From assembly GCA_023548195.1 (NCBI GenBank), contig JAJHZJ010000061.1, positions 2,334,771 through 2,398,770 of the forward strand: DNA of 64,000 nt, given 5' to 3'. The notes under the pieces were generated by a model. The model did no database searches. It saw only the letters and a program-made list of their open reading frames with translations, and was not told the DNA's origin. This document shows positions 24,075 to 36,394 of the stretch, piece after piece (position 1 is the stretch's first letter; each line of letters starts with the position of its first letter). Origin of the DNA: Bettongia penicillata ogilbyi. Its lineage: Eukaryota > Chordata > Mammalia > Diprotodontia > Potoroidae. A program made the translations under genes and the position numbers.

Positions 24075-24285
24075 GAAGACCAGGGCTCTTGCCATAACTG
24101 TCCAACTTGCTGTACTAGGACTAGGAAAGTTCCTGAGAATAGTTTTTCTACCTATAAAATCAAGCTATGTTACCTGCTCTGCACAATTTATAGAAATGTT
24201 GTGAAGGCTAATTGAGACCACATGTGTGAAATGGGAAAATTGTAAATCTCTATATGAATGTATGGTATTGTAATTATCAATAAAC
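24075..24285 (+). repeat. MIR-like SINE remnant
   Basis: 'gagaagaccagggctcttgc', 'ctacctataaaatcaagc', 'atgttgtgaaggctaattga' and 'tgtaaatctctatatgaatg' follow the MIR order, strongly diverged. Confidence 0.55.
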
Positions 24286-24379
24286 ATATTTTAAAAATTC
24301 CTTATATATTTGGAAAGAATTTAATTAGAACTACATTGTTAGTATAAGTATTATGGGATATTTTTAATCAATTTGCAAT

Positions 24380-24485
24380 TAATTATTAAGTGCCTATGAT
24401 AATCCAGGAACTATGCTAATAACTGCTGGGGATACAAAGAAAGCAAAAGATAGTTCCTGCTCTCAAGGAACTCACAATTTAAAAA
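24380..24485 (-). repeat. L2 3'-end remnant, minus strand
   Basis: 'attattaagtgcctatgata', 'ctggggatacaaagaaagc' and 'gctctcaaggaactcacaat' are the complement of the L2 3' untranslated region. 24486-25410 is AT-rich intron with nothing I can name. Confidence 0.75.
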
Positions 24486-25417
24486 ATTCAGCTATGAAGG
24501 AAAGAGATAAAATAGTGTATATGCAAAAATTGGTATTCCTTGACACATGGCTTAGAAAATGAGCACTGCCCCTTGATTACTTGTAATTAGTTATTCAAAT
24601 ATCAAATAAATCTGAAGAATACTAATTTTGGTTATATTACTTTACTTCTGTCTACTTAATATCTCTAACATCAAGAAAAAGGTAAAAAAAAAGACTACTT
24701 TTTCCCACAAGATTTATAAATACTAGAACTAGATAAGATAATTTATTTAATTCCTTTCATTTTGGAAAGGCATTAGAAAAATGGAAAATTAACCTCATAC
24801 CAATATTACACAAATATACTGTCAGGAAACTAATGTTTTCAAATATGTGGAAAATGAATTTAAGGAGACAATGTGCATCTTTCTGGGATAGGAATTCTTT
24901 TTCAAAAACTGCATTTTATAACTGTGTGAGAATTATAAAAAAGCATTTTGACAAAACAATGTCAGCATCACCGACATACTAAAATTAATTTAAAATTTAA
25001 ATACCTTGCTTTAAATAAAATGTATTTAGTTTGAACACCCTGGGGCATGATATTTAATGGCAACTAAAAAGCATGGGATTTGGAATGATGTATTCTAAAA
25101 TGATTACATCATGTATGACAACATGGTCCTACGCAAAATTTCCATGAATCAAAAGTTTTAAACTTGTAGCACATCTAAGTGGTTTATTATTAGTCAGTAA
25201 ATTTATAATTCTTATTAGGTCAAAGTTAAGAGAATGCTTTCAATTACGTCCAGAGAACCTGCTGTCTGAAAAAAAGATTTTTCTGTTAAGCCAAAGTGTG
25301 TCTGTGAGATGAGTCTAGAGGTTCAACCTATACAGCATGGGCTTCAATATGACATTTCTTCACTGACCAGTAATTAAAAAAAAAAAAATCAAGCAATTCC
25401 CTTACGTTTATATTACA

Positions 25418-25612
25418 ATGTAGTGGGAAAAGTATTGGACTTGGAATCAGAAAACCTGGTTTCAAGTTTTGATTCCACAATTTCCTAGATGTTAAATTTT
25501 GAACGATAAACTTACTATTGTCATACCCCAGTTTCTTCATCTGTGAAAGGGAAATAATGGTTTTTACCTTACAGGATTTCTATAAGGATTGATTAAGATT
25601 TTATACATATAT
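25418..25612 (+). repeat. MIR-type SINE remnant
   Basis: 'gtgggaaaagtattggactt', 'cagaaaacctggtttcaag', 'ccccagtttcttcatctgtg' and 'atttctataaggattgatt' are MIR blocks in order. Confidence 0.7.
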
Positions 25613-25632
25613 TACGTATATAAATATATTCA

Positions 25633-25880
25633 GAGTCAGAGTTTAGTTGTTTCAGTAGTGTCTGACTCTTCATGACCCAATTTTTAGGTTTTCTTGGTAA
25701 ATATACTAGAATGATTTGCTATTTCCTTTTCCAGCTCATTTTAGAGATGAGGCAAACAGGGTTAAATGATTTGCCTTGGGTCACACAGCTAATAAGTATG
25801 TGAAGCCAGATCTGAACTCAGGAAAATGAGTCTTCTGACTCCAAGCCTGGCACAGTACCATTGCACCACCTAGTTGCCCA
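25633..25880 (-). repeat. Full-length marsupial SINE with BovB-type tail, minus strand
   Basis: Begins with the tail complement 'tagttgtttcagtagtgtct', passes through 'ttccttttccagctcatttt' and 'tgccttgggtcacacagcta', and ends with the head complement 'caccacctagttgccca'. The complete unit is about 248 bp. Confidence 0.9.
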
Positions 25881-26005
25881 CATGTCAATATATACACACA
25901 CATATAAACACATGCATGTATGTATACACATATATACATACTCAGCTAGGTTCACCCAAAGATACATGCATGTATATTTATATTTAGAGATAAACATATA
26001 GACAC
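25881..26005. repeat. Imperfect TATACA/CATA-rich low-complexity tract
   Basis: Interleaved short runs of (AC), (TA) and (CATG) units, e.g. 'tatatacacacacatataa' and 'catgcatgtatgtatacac'. It immediately follows the SINE head end. Confidence 0.85.
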
Positions 26006-27520
26006 ACATACATTTTTCTTTGTAACCATAAAATCTGACTTTTTAACACAGCAAAAAATCAAACCACATCAGAAAAAAAATGCTAGAAATTTCAGTTATC
26101 TTTTTTCTCTTTTATACCTTATTCCATGAATCTGGACCCTAACTTCTAATATACATGCAATATAATTAATTTTCAGTGTACAGCATTTTGAACATCAACA
26201 AATTTCAACAAATGCATGGATTTTTTTTTTGAATAGAGGAAATATTCAGTTGCAGCAGAGTTGAAAATCTCAGTAATTTAATAAATCCAGGCAGCTAGTC
26301 TGAGAGAATCAGAACCTAACTTCCTTATTCATCAACAACATTATTTTTTTAGTTTAAAATCACTGGATAGCAGCCTAAAATCCTGACTTTGCTATTTTAC
26401 TGACGCAGATTTAGATGAAATAATCCAAGATAGTTATTATCTACATTATCATTAATTTTTTTTTAAAAAGCCAACTTCAAATTTGTGATGCATTTGCTTC
26501 ACAAAAGTGTATCATTAAAAAACTCTTGCAGTCAAGTTATATGCAAAATTAAGCAGCAAGGGGAGACTGCAAATGTAACAGTCTCAATTTTTCTAAAGTG
26601 TTTTTCTATGTGACTGGAGAATAAGTATAATGTTCCAGCAGGTGTACCACAATGTAGCAAGTAAGAAATAAGGTAAAATTTCCAGCGTCTAAGTAAAGGT
26701 GCATATTAGTATTTAGGAAACTCATTAAAATTCCATGTAAATAGCAGTGATTCCAAGTGGTAAACACAATATACTTGCAGTTATGCTTGCAATAATTTTA
26801 AAGGTTGAGTAATAACAGAAGAAAATACCTAACCCCAACAGTTATTGCTCAATGGAAAGGACATCAAGGACACTTGCGAGTAAAAGAACTGGATCAATAT
26901 TAACACGATTTTCATTTCATGCTTCCCCAACTCCAGTAAGCTGACAATATACTCTGATTATGTGAACTGCCTGAGAGTAACATAGAAAAGGTTATTAGAG
27001 CAAGAGGTGGAAATGGAATGCACTTTTTATATTGACAGGTCTGCTAATAGAGTATACTGATTTTCAAAGACATGCAATGCATTTTTACAATTTGGTTCTG
27101 ACAGCAAAAAAGGAATTTCATTTATTTCTAATTCAAAATATTCATATGTAAGCAAGATTTCTTAGGACAGACCACCAAAAAGGATGTTCATAAATAACAA
27201 ATGTTTTCAATAGAAAAATGCAATTAAAAAAGGTGAAAGAAAATATGATTGAATTTAAATGTAGCACTACATAAGTATGAAATGTTAATGCAATAATCTT
27301 TGTAATAGAGTGAATATAGAAAAATGCATTCTATGCTTTTTCAAAGAAATTTGATCAACCATGCTTTTAAGAATATATATGACAGCATATGGAATCTTTT
27401 TGCATTTAGGACTGGATGTTATTTTGGTAGGATTTTGATTGGCTACTTAGTTTTAAAGAAAATATTTAAAACAAGGATATATCATAGTGAAAAATAAAAC
27501 CACAGTTCTTACTTGTGGAA
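26006..27520. other. Repeat-poor intron
   Basis: About 1.5 kb with no recognisable interspersed repeat in an otherwise repeat-dense window, and no coding frame of note. It may contain conserved non-coding sequence; sequence alone does not show this. Confidence 0.4.
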
Positions 27521-27524
27521 GAAA

Positions 27525-27606
27525 ATCTAGAAGGCTCTGGGATCCAATCCCACATCTATGAAATGAATGGGTTGGACTAGCTGAATTCTAAAGTTCTATG
27601 ATAGAG
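27525..27606 (+). repeat. SINE fragment with CR1/L3-type tail
   Basis: 'tgggttggactagctgaatt' followed by 'aaagttctatgat' matches the 3' end shared by CR1/L3 and some ancient SINEs ('ggactagatgacctctaagg' type). Confidence 0.65.
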
Positions 27607-27964
27607 AAAATAAAAATAAAATGTTGAACTTAAAGGAGTAATTAAACACAAACTATAATGAATCCATTCTTAAAATAGCAATTTATACATAAACTGATGC
27701 ATCTAGATATTGCAAATCAAGGCTTATCAGTTCTTAGCATGGCCTGGCAATCTTTGTTGGTTGTTGGGATCTAAGGTGAATGAACATAGTAGATGGAGAG
27801 TTATTTCACCACCTTCATCTAGCTGAAAGTTATTTCTGAAAGGTACTAACTGGGATGGATGACTTCTATCAGTCTGCTTCATTATCACAGACATAATTTT
27901 TTTTTTGTTAAAATTTAGAAGGTTGGCACATGAAAGAAAATGAAGATCTAATTCAGCGGATGAT

Positions 27965-28190
27965 GATTTAATATCATAGGGTCACAGATTTAGGGTTTCA
28001 AAGGAACTTCAAAGTAACCTATTCCAATTCCCACATTATATTGGTAAGGAAACTGTAGCCCACAGAGTAAGGTGACTGACTTCTCTATCTAATTGCACAC
28101 AACTTGTTAAGTAGCCAAGGTCAAGATACAAATCCAGGTTCTTTAACTCCAAATGCAGCATCTGTGCTCTGACTAAGGAAGCACTGTAAC
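27965..28190 (-). repeat. Ancient MIR/L3-related SINE, minus strand
   Basis: 'catagggtcacagatttag', 'ggaaactgtagcccacagag', 'caaatccaggttctttaact' and 'gcagcatctgtgctctgac' are complements of the MIR family with a CR1-like tail. 28191-29725 has no assigned repeat or gene. Confidence 0.65.
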
Positions 28191-29727
28191 CAAGAGGGTT
28201 TCTTAGTGCTGAATGATGCCTTTCCAGATGGAGAAAGGAGGGATAGTCAGCAGGGAGGTATGCAGAACACTCATGCTAATAAATACTTACTGGCATCAGC
28301 CCTCCAGCTGGAGACATGAAATAGGACTAAAAACAGGACACAGAGAAAAACAGACACATACACAGTTGGGCATAAAAACAAGTTTACAGTTTCTTTATCT
28401 TACTCTTTAGCTAGAGGGCTGATGTCAGTGCTCTGTGAGAGCAGTGAATGAGAGGAGAACAGTCATTTACAGTAGAGATCAACTGAGGACTGTGATATAT
28501 TAGAATGGTGGGCAGAGAGGGTTTTGAGAGCTATGAGATTAAACAAATATGGAAGGATATACTACTATTACGGGAATAAAGAGGAAAGGAAAATGGAAAA
28601 TAAAATCCAAAATAAGCAAAAGGGGAAACTAGGAAAGAAAAAAGAAGAAACAGGAAGGAAGAGATAAACTGTAAATGAGATGGTATCATGTCATAGAAAA
28701 CAAAGAAACTGGAAAGGTGAAACTGACATTGAAAACAATGAAGTTGGTTAACTTTAACCCTGCTATTCTATTCTTAAATGTTATTTAGTTCTTGGCCAGT
28801 GGAGGCCACTTGTCTAGAGAGAGTCTCATATTTGGAACATGTTTGGATCACTCAAGTCCGAGTTGTTCCCAGTCTTTATAAATACCTCATTTTGGGGCAG
28901 ACTAGGTCTGATTTGGAGTTGCTCTGAGTCTAAAATGGGATATAGTTGCCAAACATCAGATATTTATTAGATTGTGCCATATGTAACAGCCTTTTCTGAT
29001 GCCTTAAGACTATAACCAGGAAGTGGCCCTATGAACACTTAACTGTATTCCTACCATATTTAAATTTCAAAAGTTTAAGGAGTAGACTTCCCAAATACTC
29101 ATTTCTCTAAATAATGTCTCTCTATACAATTAATAAATTTACTTGAATCCTTAGACCTTATATCCAGTCTATCCTACCTCACTGGAAAAATTGTTCTGTT
29201 TTGTGTTTTGTGTAAGTAGAATGTCCTTTTATTTGTGCTTAATTTGTGTCAAGTTGCAGTGGTACTGTCTAGTTTTAGTACCATGAGATTAGCAAACAGC
29301 TTCATGATGTTCATGTATCTACTCTTTTCATAATTTTATAGAATTCCATTACAGTATATTGCATATTATATATGCACAGGATGAATGAAAGCAGTATATT
29401 CAGATAACTACGGCTTGCTTAGTTGAAATAAAATGACCCACTGAGTTCTTTTTCTTTTATTCTTTAAATAAAGTGGAAAGGTAACTCTACTAGGGATAAA
29501 ATGGCTATGGGATTTCCTAGATGCTTAAGAAATGAGTTGTGTAAGCTGCAATTTTATCCCTTTCTCTTCGTCTGTACGGTAAAAAAAGACAAAACCAAAA
29601 AAGATACAGGAGGTCTTAGAGCAAGAAAAAGAAGATACTATATTTTGACCCAGCATCATTTTTTTCCCCTGTTGTGGTTGGGGAAAATAAAGAAGCTACT
29701 CATTCCAGAGCTGCCCAAAGAATATTC

Positions 29728-29840
29728 CTAAATCATGGGTCTGACCATTCCATGAACTATGAGCTCTGGTGGTTCCCTTTTCCCTGTAGGATCAAGTATA
29801 AACTCCTGTGTTTGGCATTTAGAGTCTTGTGCTGCATGGA
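29728..29840 (+). repeat. L2 LINE fragment, plus strand
   Basis: 'gggtctgaccattccatga', 'ctgtaggatcaagtataaac' and 'ttggcatttagagtcttgtg' are L2 3' coding-end blocks in order. Confidence 0.75.
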
Positions 29841-29844
29841 TCCA

Positions 29845-30050
29845 GGGTTGAATATGGAACTGTGGAGATCTGAGTTCAGATCTGGTACAGACACTTACTA
29901 GCTGTGTAACCTGGGGCAAGTCTTCTAACCTTGGTTTGTTTCAGTTTCCTAATATGTAATATTAGAGAACTTAATTTGTGGTTCAGTAAAATTAGAGAAC
30001 TAAGCCTCTAAGGTCACTTCTAGCTCTAATCTATAATCCTAGAATCCAAA
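29845..30050 (+). repeat. SINE with CR1/L3-type tail
   Basis: 'gatctgagttcagatctggt', 'tactagctgtgtaacctggg', 'tttcagtttcctaatatgta' and the end 'aaggtcacttctagctctaa' show CORE-SINE blocks followed by a CR1/L3-like 3' end. This is another head/tail combination. Confidence 0.75.
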
Positions 30051-30119
30051 TTTATTCAGATTTATTATATATTGTTCCTCTTCATATACATAATCTAGTG
30101 TACTTGTTCCTCATATATG

Positions 30120-30310
30120 ATAGTTTACTTTCCATCTTCATGTAAAGCTATTTGAGCTACCTTGAATGCTCTCTCTCATTACTAACTCTGTTTCTGGGAA
30201 TCTCTCTTCATTTTGAGATCAGTTGAAGTATTTTCTACCACGTAAATGACTGTCATTTACGACCAACCCCAACTCTTAGTGCAATATATTATATATTTAC
30301 TGAGTAACAA
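30120..30310 (+). repeat. L2 LINE fragment, plus strand
   Basis: 'ccttgaatgctctctctc', 'gtttctgggaatctctcttc' and 'gaccaaccccaactcttagt' are L2 3' blocks. They flank the inverted repeat at 30241-30261. Confidence 0.55.
30241..30261. repeat. Perfect 10-bp inverted repeat
   Basis: CGTAAATGAC, one base, GTCATTTACG: perfect 10-bp arms with a single-base centre and CpG at both ends. It lies within an L2 remnant. The TGAC/GTCA cores resemble half-sites for several factors, but no function is shown. Confidence 0.9.
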
Positions 30311-30548
30311 CAATAGCTAATATTAATAAAATTCTTTATGGTTTGCAAAACATTTTACATATACTACCTTATTTGATCCACAGGTTGACCTTGTGTAGTA
30401 GGTACTATTATTAATCCCATTTTACAGATAAGGATACTGAGGCTTAAACTGAGTTTAAGTGGCTTGCATAGCTGGTAAATATCTGAGACAGGATTCAGCT
30501 CAGGTATTCCTGATTCTAAATCTAGAACTCTATATGCTATGTCTCCTA
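30310..30548 (-). repeat. MIR-type SINE, minus strand
   Basis: 'ttatggtttgcaaaacattt', 'cccattttacagataaggat' and 'gaggcttaaactgagtttaa' are MIR complement blocks in order. Followed by an L2 3' tail on the plus strand at about 30575-30690 ('gtggtgcctaggaagcagaa'). Confidence 0.85.
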
Positions 30549-30699
30549 TATACATGTATGAATATCTTCCATCAGTAGAATCTAGTAAACTCCTGGAGGA
30601 CAAATTTTTTGTTTTTGTCTTTGCCTCTTCATGGTCTAGCGTGGTGCCTAGGAAGCAGAATAAGTTTTTAATAAACGTGTTGCTAGACTAATAGCTAGC

Positions 30700-33600
30700 G
30701 GGTGAAAGAAGGTTTGAAGGTGAATGGCCTTAAAAGTTGAGAAAAACTTTAATGAATCTTTTTTCTTCAACTCTAGATTAAGTGGAATGCATTAGAAAAG
30801 AATATTCCAATGAAGGTAGAGAATATCAGATTTAAAATAGCTTGATTATAGGTATGGTAAGCAGAGGAAGGCAAAAGCATTGGCTTGCATATTAAGCATA
30901 TATTTCTTTTAAAAGCTATTTCAAAGTAAGAATTTTAAATATTCTTTTATGTAATCTCATTAAGTAATGCATTACTAAAGATGTTTTCATTAAATAAAAA
31001 ATGAATGGGTTAATCTAGGGTTTGGAGTTTCAGTAGGAAACACTTTCTAAATCTCTAGTATTTAAGAACATTAAGACAATGCCACTATTCCAGAGTAGTG
31101 TCTATAAATTAAAGGTTTAGTCCTTTTTTGGGGGGGGGGATGTGGAGATGGGAGGAGGTAGGAGGAATAAATCTATGAAACTGAGTGCAAAATTTAAGAC
31201 GGAATATGGTAACAACCATTTTAAACAGATTTCTGTCACAAAGGTAATGGTAAGAATTACACCATTTCCTATATTAAGACAATGCTATCAGATACAATCA
31301 AATGAACTGATTTATATAATTTGAAAATACTCACTTCTTCAGATGCCTACAGCCATGGCTCTGATGTTGATATTTATTTTGTTAGAATATTTGTGCTAGG
31401 TGTTTATACAAAACTGATACCTTATTTTGCTACTTAGCATTTACATAAGCCATCTTAATTATTTTAAGAGATTACAAACACTGTAGGATGATGAAAAGGG
31501 CCATGCATCTATGATATAACATGGATTAAAAAAAGAAGTCAAAAGGATGTTTCACTGAGTATTTTTTCCTAATTTACATACTATAATTTTATTGAAAATT
31601 TTAAAACTATAATCACATGTAATGTGTCAACTCAAATACAAATAAAGCAGCTAAGAACAATTTAACATAGTAGAAAAGACCACTATAATAAACTCTGCAT
31701 TATACAAAAAAAGCTCAGTGCTTTTTCAATGAGGGGGGATGCAAAGGAGAGAATTTCAAACTCAAAATTTTTAAAAATGCATGTTAAAACTGTTCTTCAT
31801 GTAATTGGGAGGGAATAAAATCTTAAATTTAAAAAAAGCGTGAGAAAATTATTTTATAGCTCTTGAAAATTAAAAATTATTTTTAATTAGCAAACACGAA
31901 TGACAGTTATCAGAGTAATCTTATAAACTCCTTTTTTCTTTATACCCATGAGAAGCTATATTTTTGATATTACTTTCTCAAACAGGTGTACAGCCAAATT
32001 AAATGTTTTGTTCCAGGTAATTCATATTTCTTGCTGACCAAAAGTACTACCTTATTAGAGTAGCCAAATGTATATGAATATACGTTTATATATACATATA
32101 TACCATCAATATAGATTTAATTTCACATCTGGTATCAGCAGCTTTTCACTCATCAAGGTCATATTTTGATGGCTTCACAAGCTCAGATAAATGAGATATT
32201 AAACAGATTCATCTCTGAGGAACCTAGAAATGCTCTCTCATCTGCAGGCCTCAGCATATCTCATTATTTATTGCCAAAGAAATGACTGATTAACTTTGTC
32301 ATCACTGCTCCATGTTTTTCCCTCATGCAGAAGTTATCAGCCCTCTCCTGCAATGCCTGATCAAACCTATTTAACTTGATGCCTTTGCTCACAGACAGGG
32401 AGGAGCTTGCTATTTTGGGGGCCTTAATAATATTATTTCACTGTAATATTATGGGGAAGAAATAAAAGCTTAAATGACACCTGACAGTCAACATAGTTTA
32501 CCAAAATTTAAGGGAAATTTTTCATGATCTCATTGATAACTAAAGAAACATCTTCACTGAAACTTCCTAAGCTAGACTCCATTTCACTATAAAATGACTG
32601 CCAAAAACCCTTTCAAAAGAATTTTCTCATTAGTTAATTTGCTACATAGAAATTAAAACTTATTTTTTCTCATTTTTGTTATGTGTTCTTTGAGATTCTT
32701 GGTATTCAAATAAATTAATAGCTTTATGGCATTTCATTAGAAAATATTCAAAAAATATCAGGTTAAAAAAAGGAAAATCAAGCATCATGGAAAGAATTAC
32801 AAGTCTCTATCTAGCTTTTTATTAATCATGTTCTTAGACCAGCAGCAGAAAGTACATCAAACCACCCCAAATCTTTCTCACATGACAACCTCATAAATTA
32901 TTCACCTAATTAGTATTGCAGAGAGGAATTTAAAAACCTTTTCAATGCTAAAGATATTTTCTTACACAAAGGAGTCAACTAAAAGTTTTAAATGTTATAA
33001 CCTATAATAAATATCTGAAAAGTAAATGCAAGATAAAATCTATTTTGTAAGTTTAAAATTTTACTTACAAATCCACATCTTACTATTTCATCTTTTAACA
33101 AGAAACTTATTATCTTTTAATGTTGCAAAAAGAGAAGGGTTACTAATGTTACTGTAATTTAGTTCATAGCCAGAAATTCTTATTTCTTCCTAACAAGCTT
33201 TAAATATACTTAGGATATAATGCTTTAAAATGGAAGCGGGGGAAATGGCTTAAATTATTTTAATGGGGGATTCAGTCACAATAAGATAGAAAAAGCAGTT
33301 TGATCTATTTGACTCTAATCTAGGGTCCCTCTCTTGCCACCTGATGGATACCAACGGCTGGAAATGACTGACAAGTGTGTCAAGTCCCTTTGGGGCTTCT
33401 TTACAAAGTAGATTTATGGCTATGTAAATAGACTATGCTTAAAACAATTCCAGACAGCTCTGAGGCTTCACACAACTTATTCAATATCAAGGAAAATAGA
33501 ACGACCAAGTGAAACACATTCAACAGTAAAGGAGGGTTCCTTTATTTAAAAAAAAAAAATAGCTCTATAATTTTTGTTGTTGTTGCTGCCATGATGATGA

Positions 33601-33855
33601 TTCTGACCAAAAAAATTGTGTCACCAGATCAGTTCACAGACACAATTTTGCTTTCAAATCTAAAACTTCTTGTGTAGATTGTAAATTTCTCAAAAGTATT
33701 TATTATAGCACTTTTGGTGACTACTCCTAGAACTTTGCATACTGTGTTAGTGTACAGTTGTATTTTTTTTAGACTAGATCTGAAAATTGATCAGTCCAGG
33801 GAGCTCTTGGTAATGAACTTTCTCTACCAATGAAGATATGTATCTTCTCTGAAAC
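30700..33855. other. Repeat-poor intron with candidate conserved non-coding stretch
   Basis: About 3 kb with almost no recognisable interspersed repeats. The block around 32120-32480 has balanced composition, lacks repeats and is rich in homeodomain-like ATTA/TAAT cores. Such stretches in NBEA introns are plausible conserved non-coding elements, because this locus and its neighbour MAB21L1 are known for dense non-coding conservation in vertebrates. This is inference, not demonstrated here. Confidence 0.4.
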
Positions 33856-33857
33856 TT

Positions 33858-33995
33858 CAGTCTTAGAGAATTGCCCAGGGCAATGAAGGTGACTTTTCTA
33901 GTGTCACCCTGCCCAGTAAGTGGGCCTTGAACCCAGGTCTTTTTGACTATGATGCCTGCTTTCTATCTACTTACTAATCAATGCCATGCAGCCTT
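33858..33995 (-). repeat. SINE remnant, minus strand
   Basis: 'gagaattgcccagggcaatg', 'cccagtaagtgggccttgaa' and 'cccaggtctttttgactatg' are complement CORE-SINE blocks. Confidence 0.65.
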
Positions 33996-34239
33996 GTATA
34001 TAGTAGATATTTAACAAATATTTGCAGGGTTGAATATAAATTCTAACAGCTGTAAAAACCTTAGGCCCAGAGGTAGCAAGATAGATTTTATTTATTCCTG
34101 AACATTTCCTCAGATTTTGTAGTTATTCTCTTTCCTCATATCACTGCTTCCTTATGGGTCTCATCAACTGATTTCTGCCTCTCCCACTTCCTCGTGTAGT
34201 CAATCATCTAAAGTAAAAAGTAAATGACAGAGGTACTGA

Positions 34240-34835
34240 TATGCTAATAAGGCACAAAGAGATTCTGGGCTGACATCAGCCCTTAAGGAAACAGAAAGAT
34301 CTTCTTGATGGAGCTGGAAGAGGCGCCCGGCCATTTGGTTACATTAAGGGTTAGCCACAGTCCTGAGGGCACCTTAGAAAGCTGAGCTCACCAGACCTGG
34401 AAACAGTCTTCCTTCTCACCACCTCAAGGAGTGGCACTGTTGGCAGCAGAGAAGGGAGCACGAGGGAGGGTGTGAGTCCTGGAGGCGGGGTGCCGGTCTG
34501 TGAGGAGTGGCAGACCCCAGGAGTCCAAGTGAACTGCCCTTCAGAGATATTACACCCAAAGGCAAACACCATGAGAACTTCAAAAGAGAGAGGGCGCAAA
34601 GAACGGAAGGCCTTTGTGATACTGCAAGAACGAACTGTCTGCCGTTCGGTAGCCGTACACATATGCCTTGTTGCTACTCCACATCTGTGCTCTCTTTGTT
34701 GTCTGTACATGTTCTGTGCATTTGGGGGACAGCGTGCACTGGACTTTTGTGGGGTACTGTTTTTTCTAAGCCAGAATATTAAAAGCCTTTGCTATGGGCT
34801 AATTGTGCCTAGTGGGTGATCAATATAGGCAATTT
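34240..34835. other. Unidentified GC- and CpG-containing island
   Basis: Unlike the CpG-depleted intron around it, this stretch has a cluster of CpGs (about 34322-34735: 'gaggcgcccgg', 'ggaggcggggtgccggtc', 'gccgttcggtagccgtac'). It ends near an AATATTAAA polyadenylation-like signal at about 34777. Overlapping frames of 91-119 codons exist on both strands, but none shows a domain. It could be an LTR without recognised ends, a processed 3' UTR, or an internal regulatory or transcribed unit. No flanking target duplication found. Confidence 0.4.
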
Positions 34836-35689
34836 ACTGATGCAGATAATAATGATCTACAATGGTAGGATTACATGAGACCAAAGGGTACCCTAGCACC
34901 ACCAGGGGTATGCTACAACGAGCTTGAACCCTCAAGGCTGTTAAATTTTCAGTGTATTTACATCTTTTAATGTGAGTACTTTGTTCCTTAGAAATCAGCA
35001 AACTAAAAATCAGGACTTGATTAACTGTTCTGTTTATTGTCTAGAGGAGATTTATTATGGAAGTGATGGGAGAAGATGTTAATGGCGTAGATTAAACTTA
35101 AAAGTGTCTTGTGCATACCTCTTTTGGGGGAAGGAATCAGCTGTCAAACTTTATCAGCACACCAATGCCTACTTTTCCTGGAATGCATATTCCATGAGGT
35201 ATTAAGTGTAAATAAGTATACTTTGACTAACTGTACACCACAGCAAAACATTTGGGTATAAAGTGAAAAATCTAAGTCAGTAATCTGGATGTTCTGTCTC
35301 CACAGATCAGAATTTCTACTGGAATCTGAAACTCCACCTACTCTAGAAAAGTGGCTGCCACATGCTCTGTAACAGCCACCCTGGGCAAGCCACTTCCCTT
35401 GGTTCTGAGGCCCTTTTTTGCCTTCCTGCCTTTCTCACTTAACCCCCACATACTTACAACATGGTGGTTTATCTTCACTGGCTAAAACTATTCCAGAGCT
35501 TCCCTGCCAAATCCCAGGGCTTATCTAATACACAAAGACATCTCTGGTTCCCTCTGTTGATAATTTGTGGGGCAGCAGATTTCTGCTTGATATAAAGAAA
35601 AGTCTCCTAAAAATCTTGGCTATGAAAAATGTAGAATGGGGTGTCTAAGGAAGTGAAGAGTTATCTGGGAAAGGAAGCCTTCAAAGAGG

Positions 35690-35938
35690 CAGTTGGGCTT
35701 AGTGGAAAGAAGGCAGAACTTTGAATCAAGAAGACCTGATTTCAAAACTTGCCTTAGATATTTACTGGTTCTGGGACTCTGACTTACTCAACTTCCATGA
35801 GCTTCAGCTTCCCAACTGTAAATTGGAGATAATGGCAGCAAATACCTCTTAGATTTGTTATATCAAATTATATATTAAATGTTACTTTGCAAACCTCGAA
35901 GTGCTATGTAAATATCAATTATCATTATGAATATTATT
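35690..35938 (+). repeat. MIR-type SINE
   Basis: 'gcagttgggcttagtggaaa', 'agaagacctgatttcaaaac', 'aactgtaaattggagataat' and 'cgaagtgctatgtaaatatc' give a nearly complete MIR. Confidence 0.8.
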
Positions 35939-36169
35939 AATTATAGGAAATGATTACTTGTTAGGGAATTTGTACAAGGAATCTTGGCTTAAAGTATGTC
36001 ATGTATATTTTTTAGGTGAGAGTCAGGTGGGGAAGTTGTACAGGGAATTTTGGTTCACACAGGTGTTAAGACTAAACGACCTTTGAAACGGTACAGATGT
36101 GACCCATTACCTTAAAATTCCCATAACTGTAAGTACTTATTGCATTATTACATAACTACGTGTGTATGT

Positions 36170-36290
36170 TTTAGCCTCCCTGTTGGATTATAAAGTTTTT
36201 GAGGACAAGCTCTGTGTCTATTTCACTCCATATTCTTAAAACCTGGTAGAGTAGCTTAGACACAGTAGGTGCTTAATATTTAATTTTATT
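36170..36290 (+). repeat. L2 3' end, plus strand
   Basis: 'gttggattataaagtttttg', 'aggacaagctctgtgtctat' and 'acacagtaggtgcttaatat' are the L2 3' terminal blocks. Confidence 0.75.
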
Positions 36291-36394
36291 GAATAATCCA
36301 TAACACAAAATCCTTCCTATTCTGGTTTTATTGGGAGTCAAATTTAATGTAAATTAATTAAAAGTCTGAATTATGGAATTTAAGTTAACAAAAA

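Noticed and set aside
34351..34819. Overlapping 91-119-codon frames in the CpG island as a protein gene
   Set aside because: Frames overlap on both strands and none shows a domain or codon bias I can support; kept only as an unexplained island.
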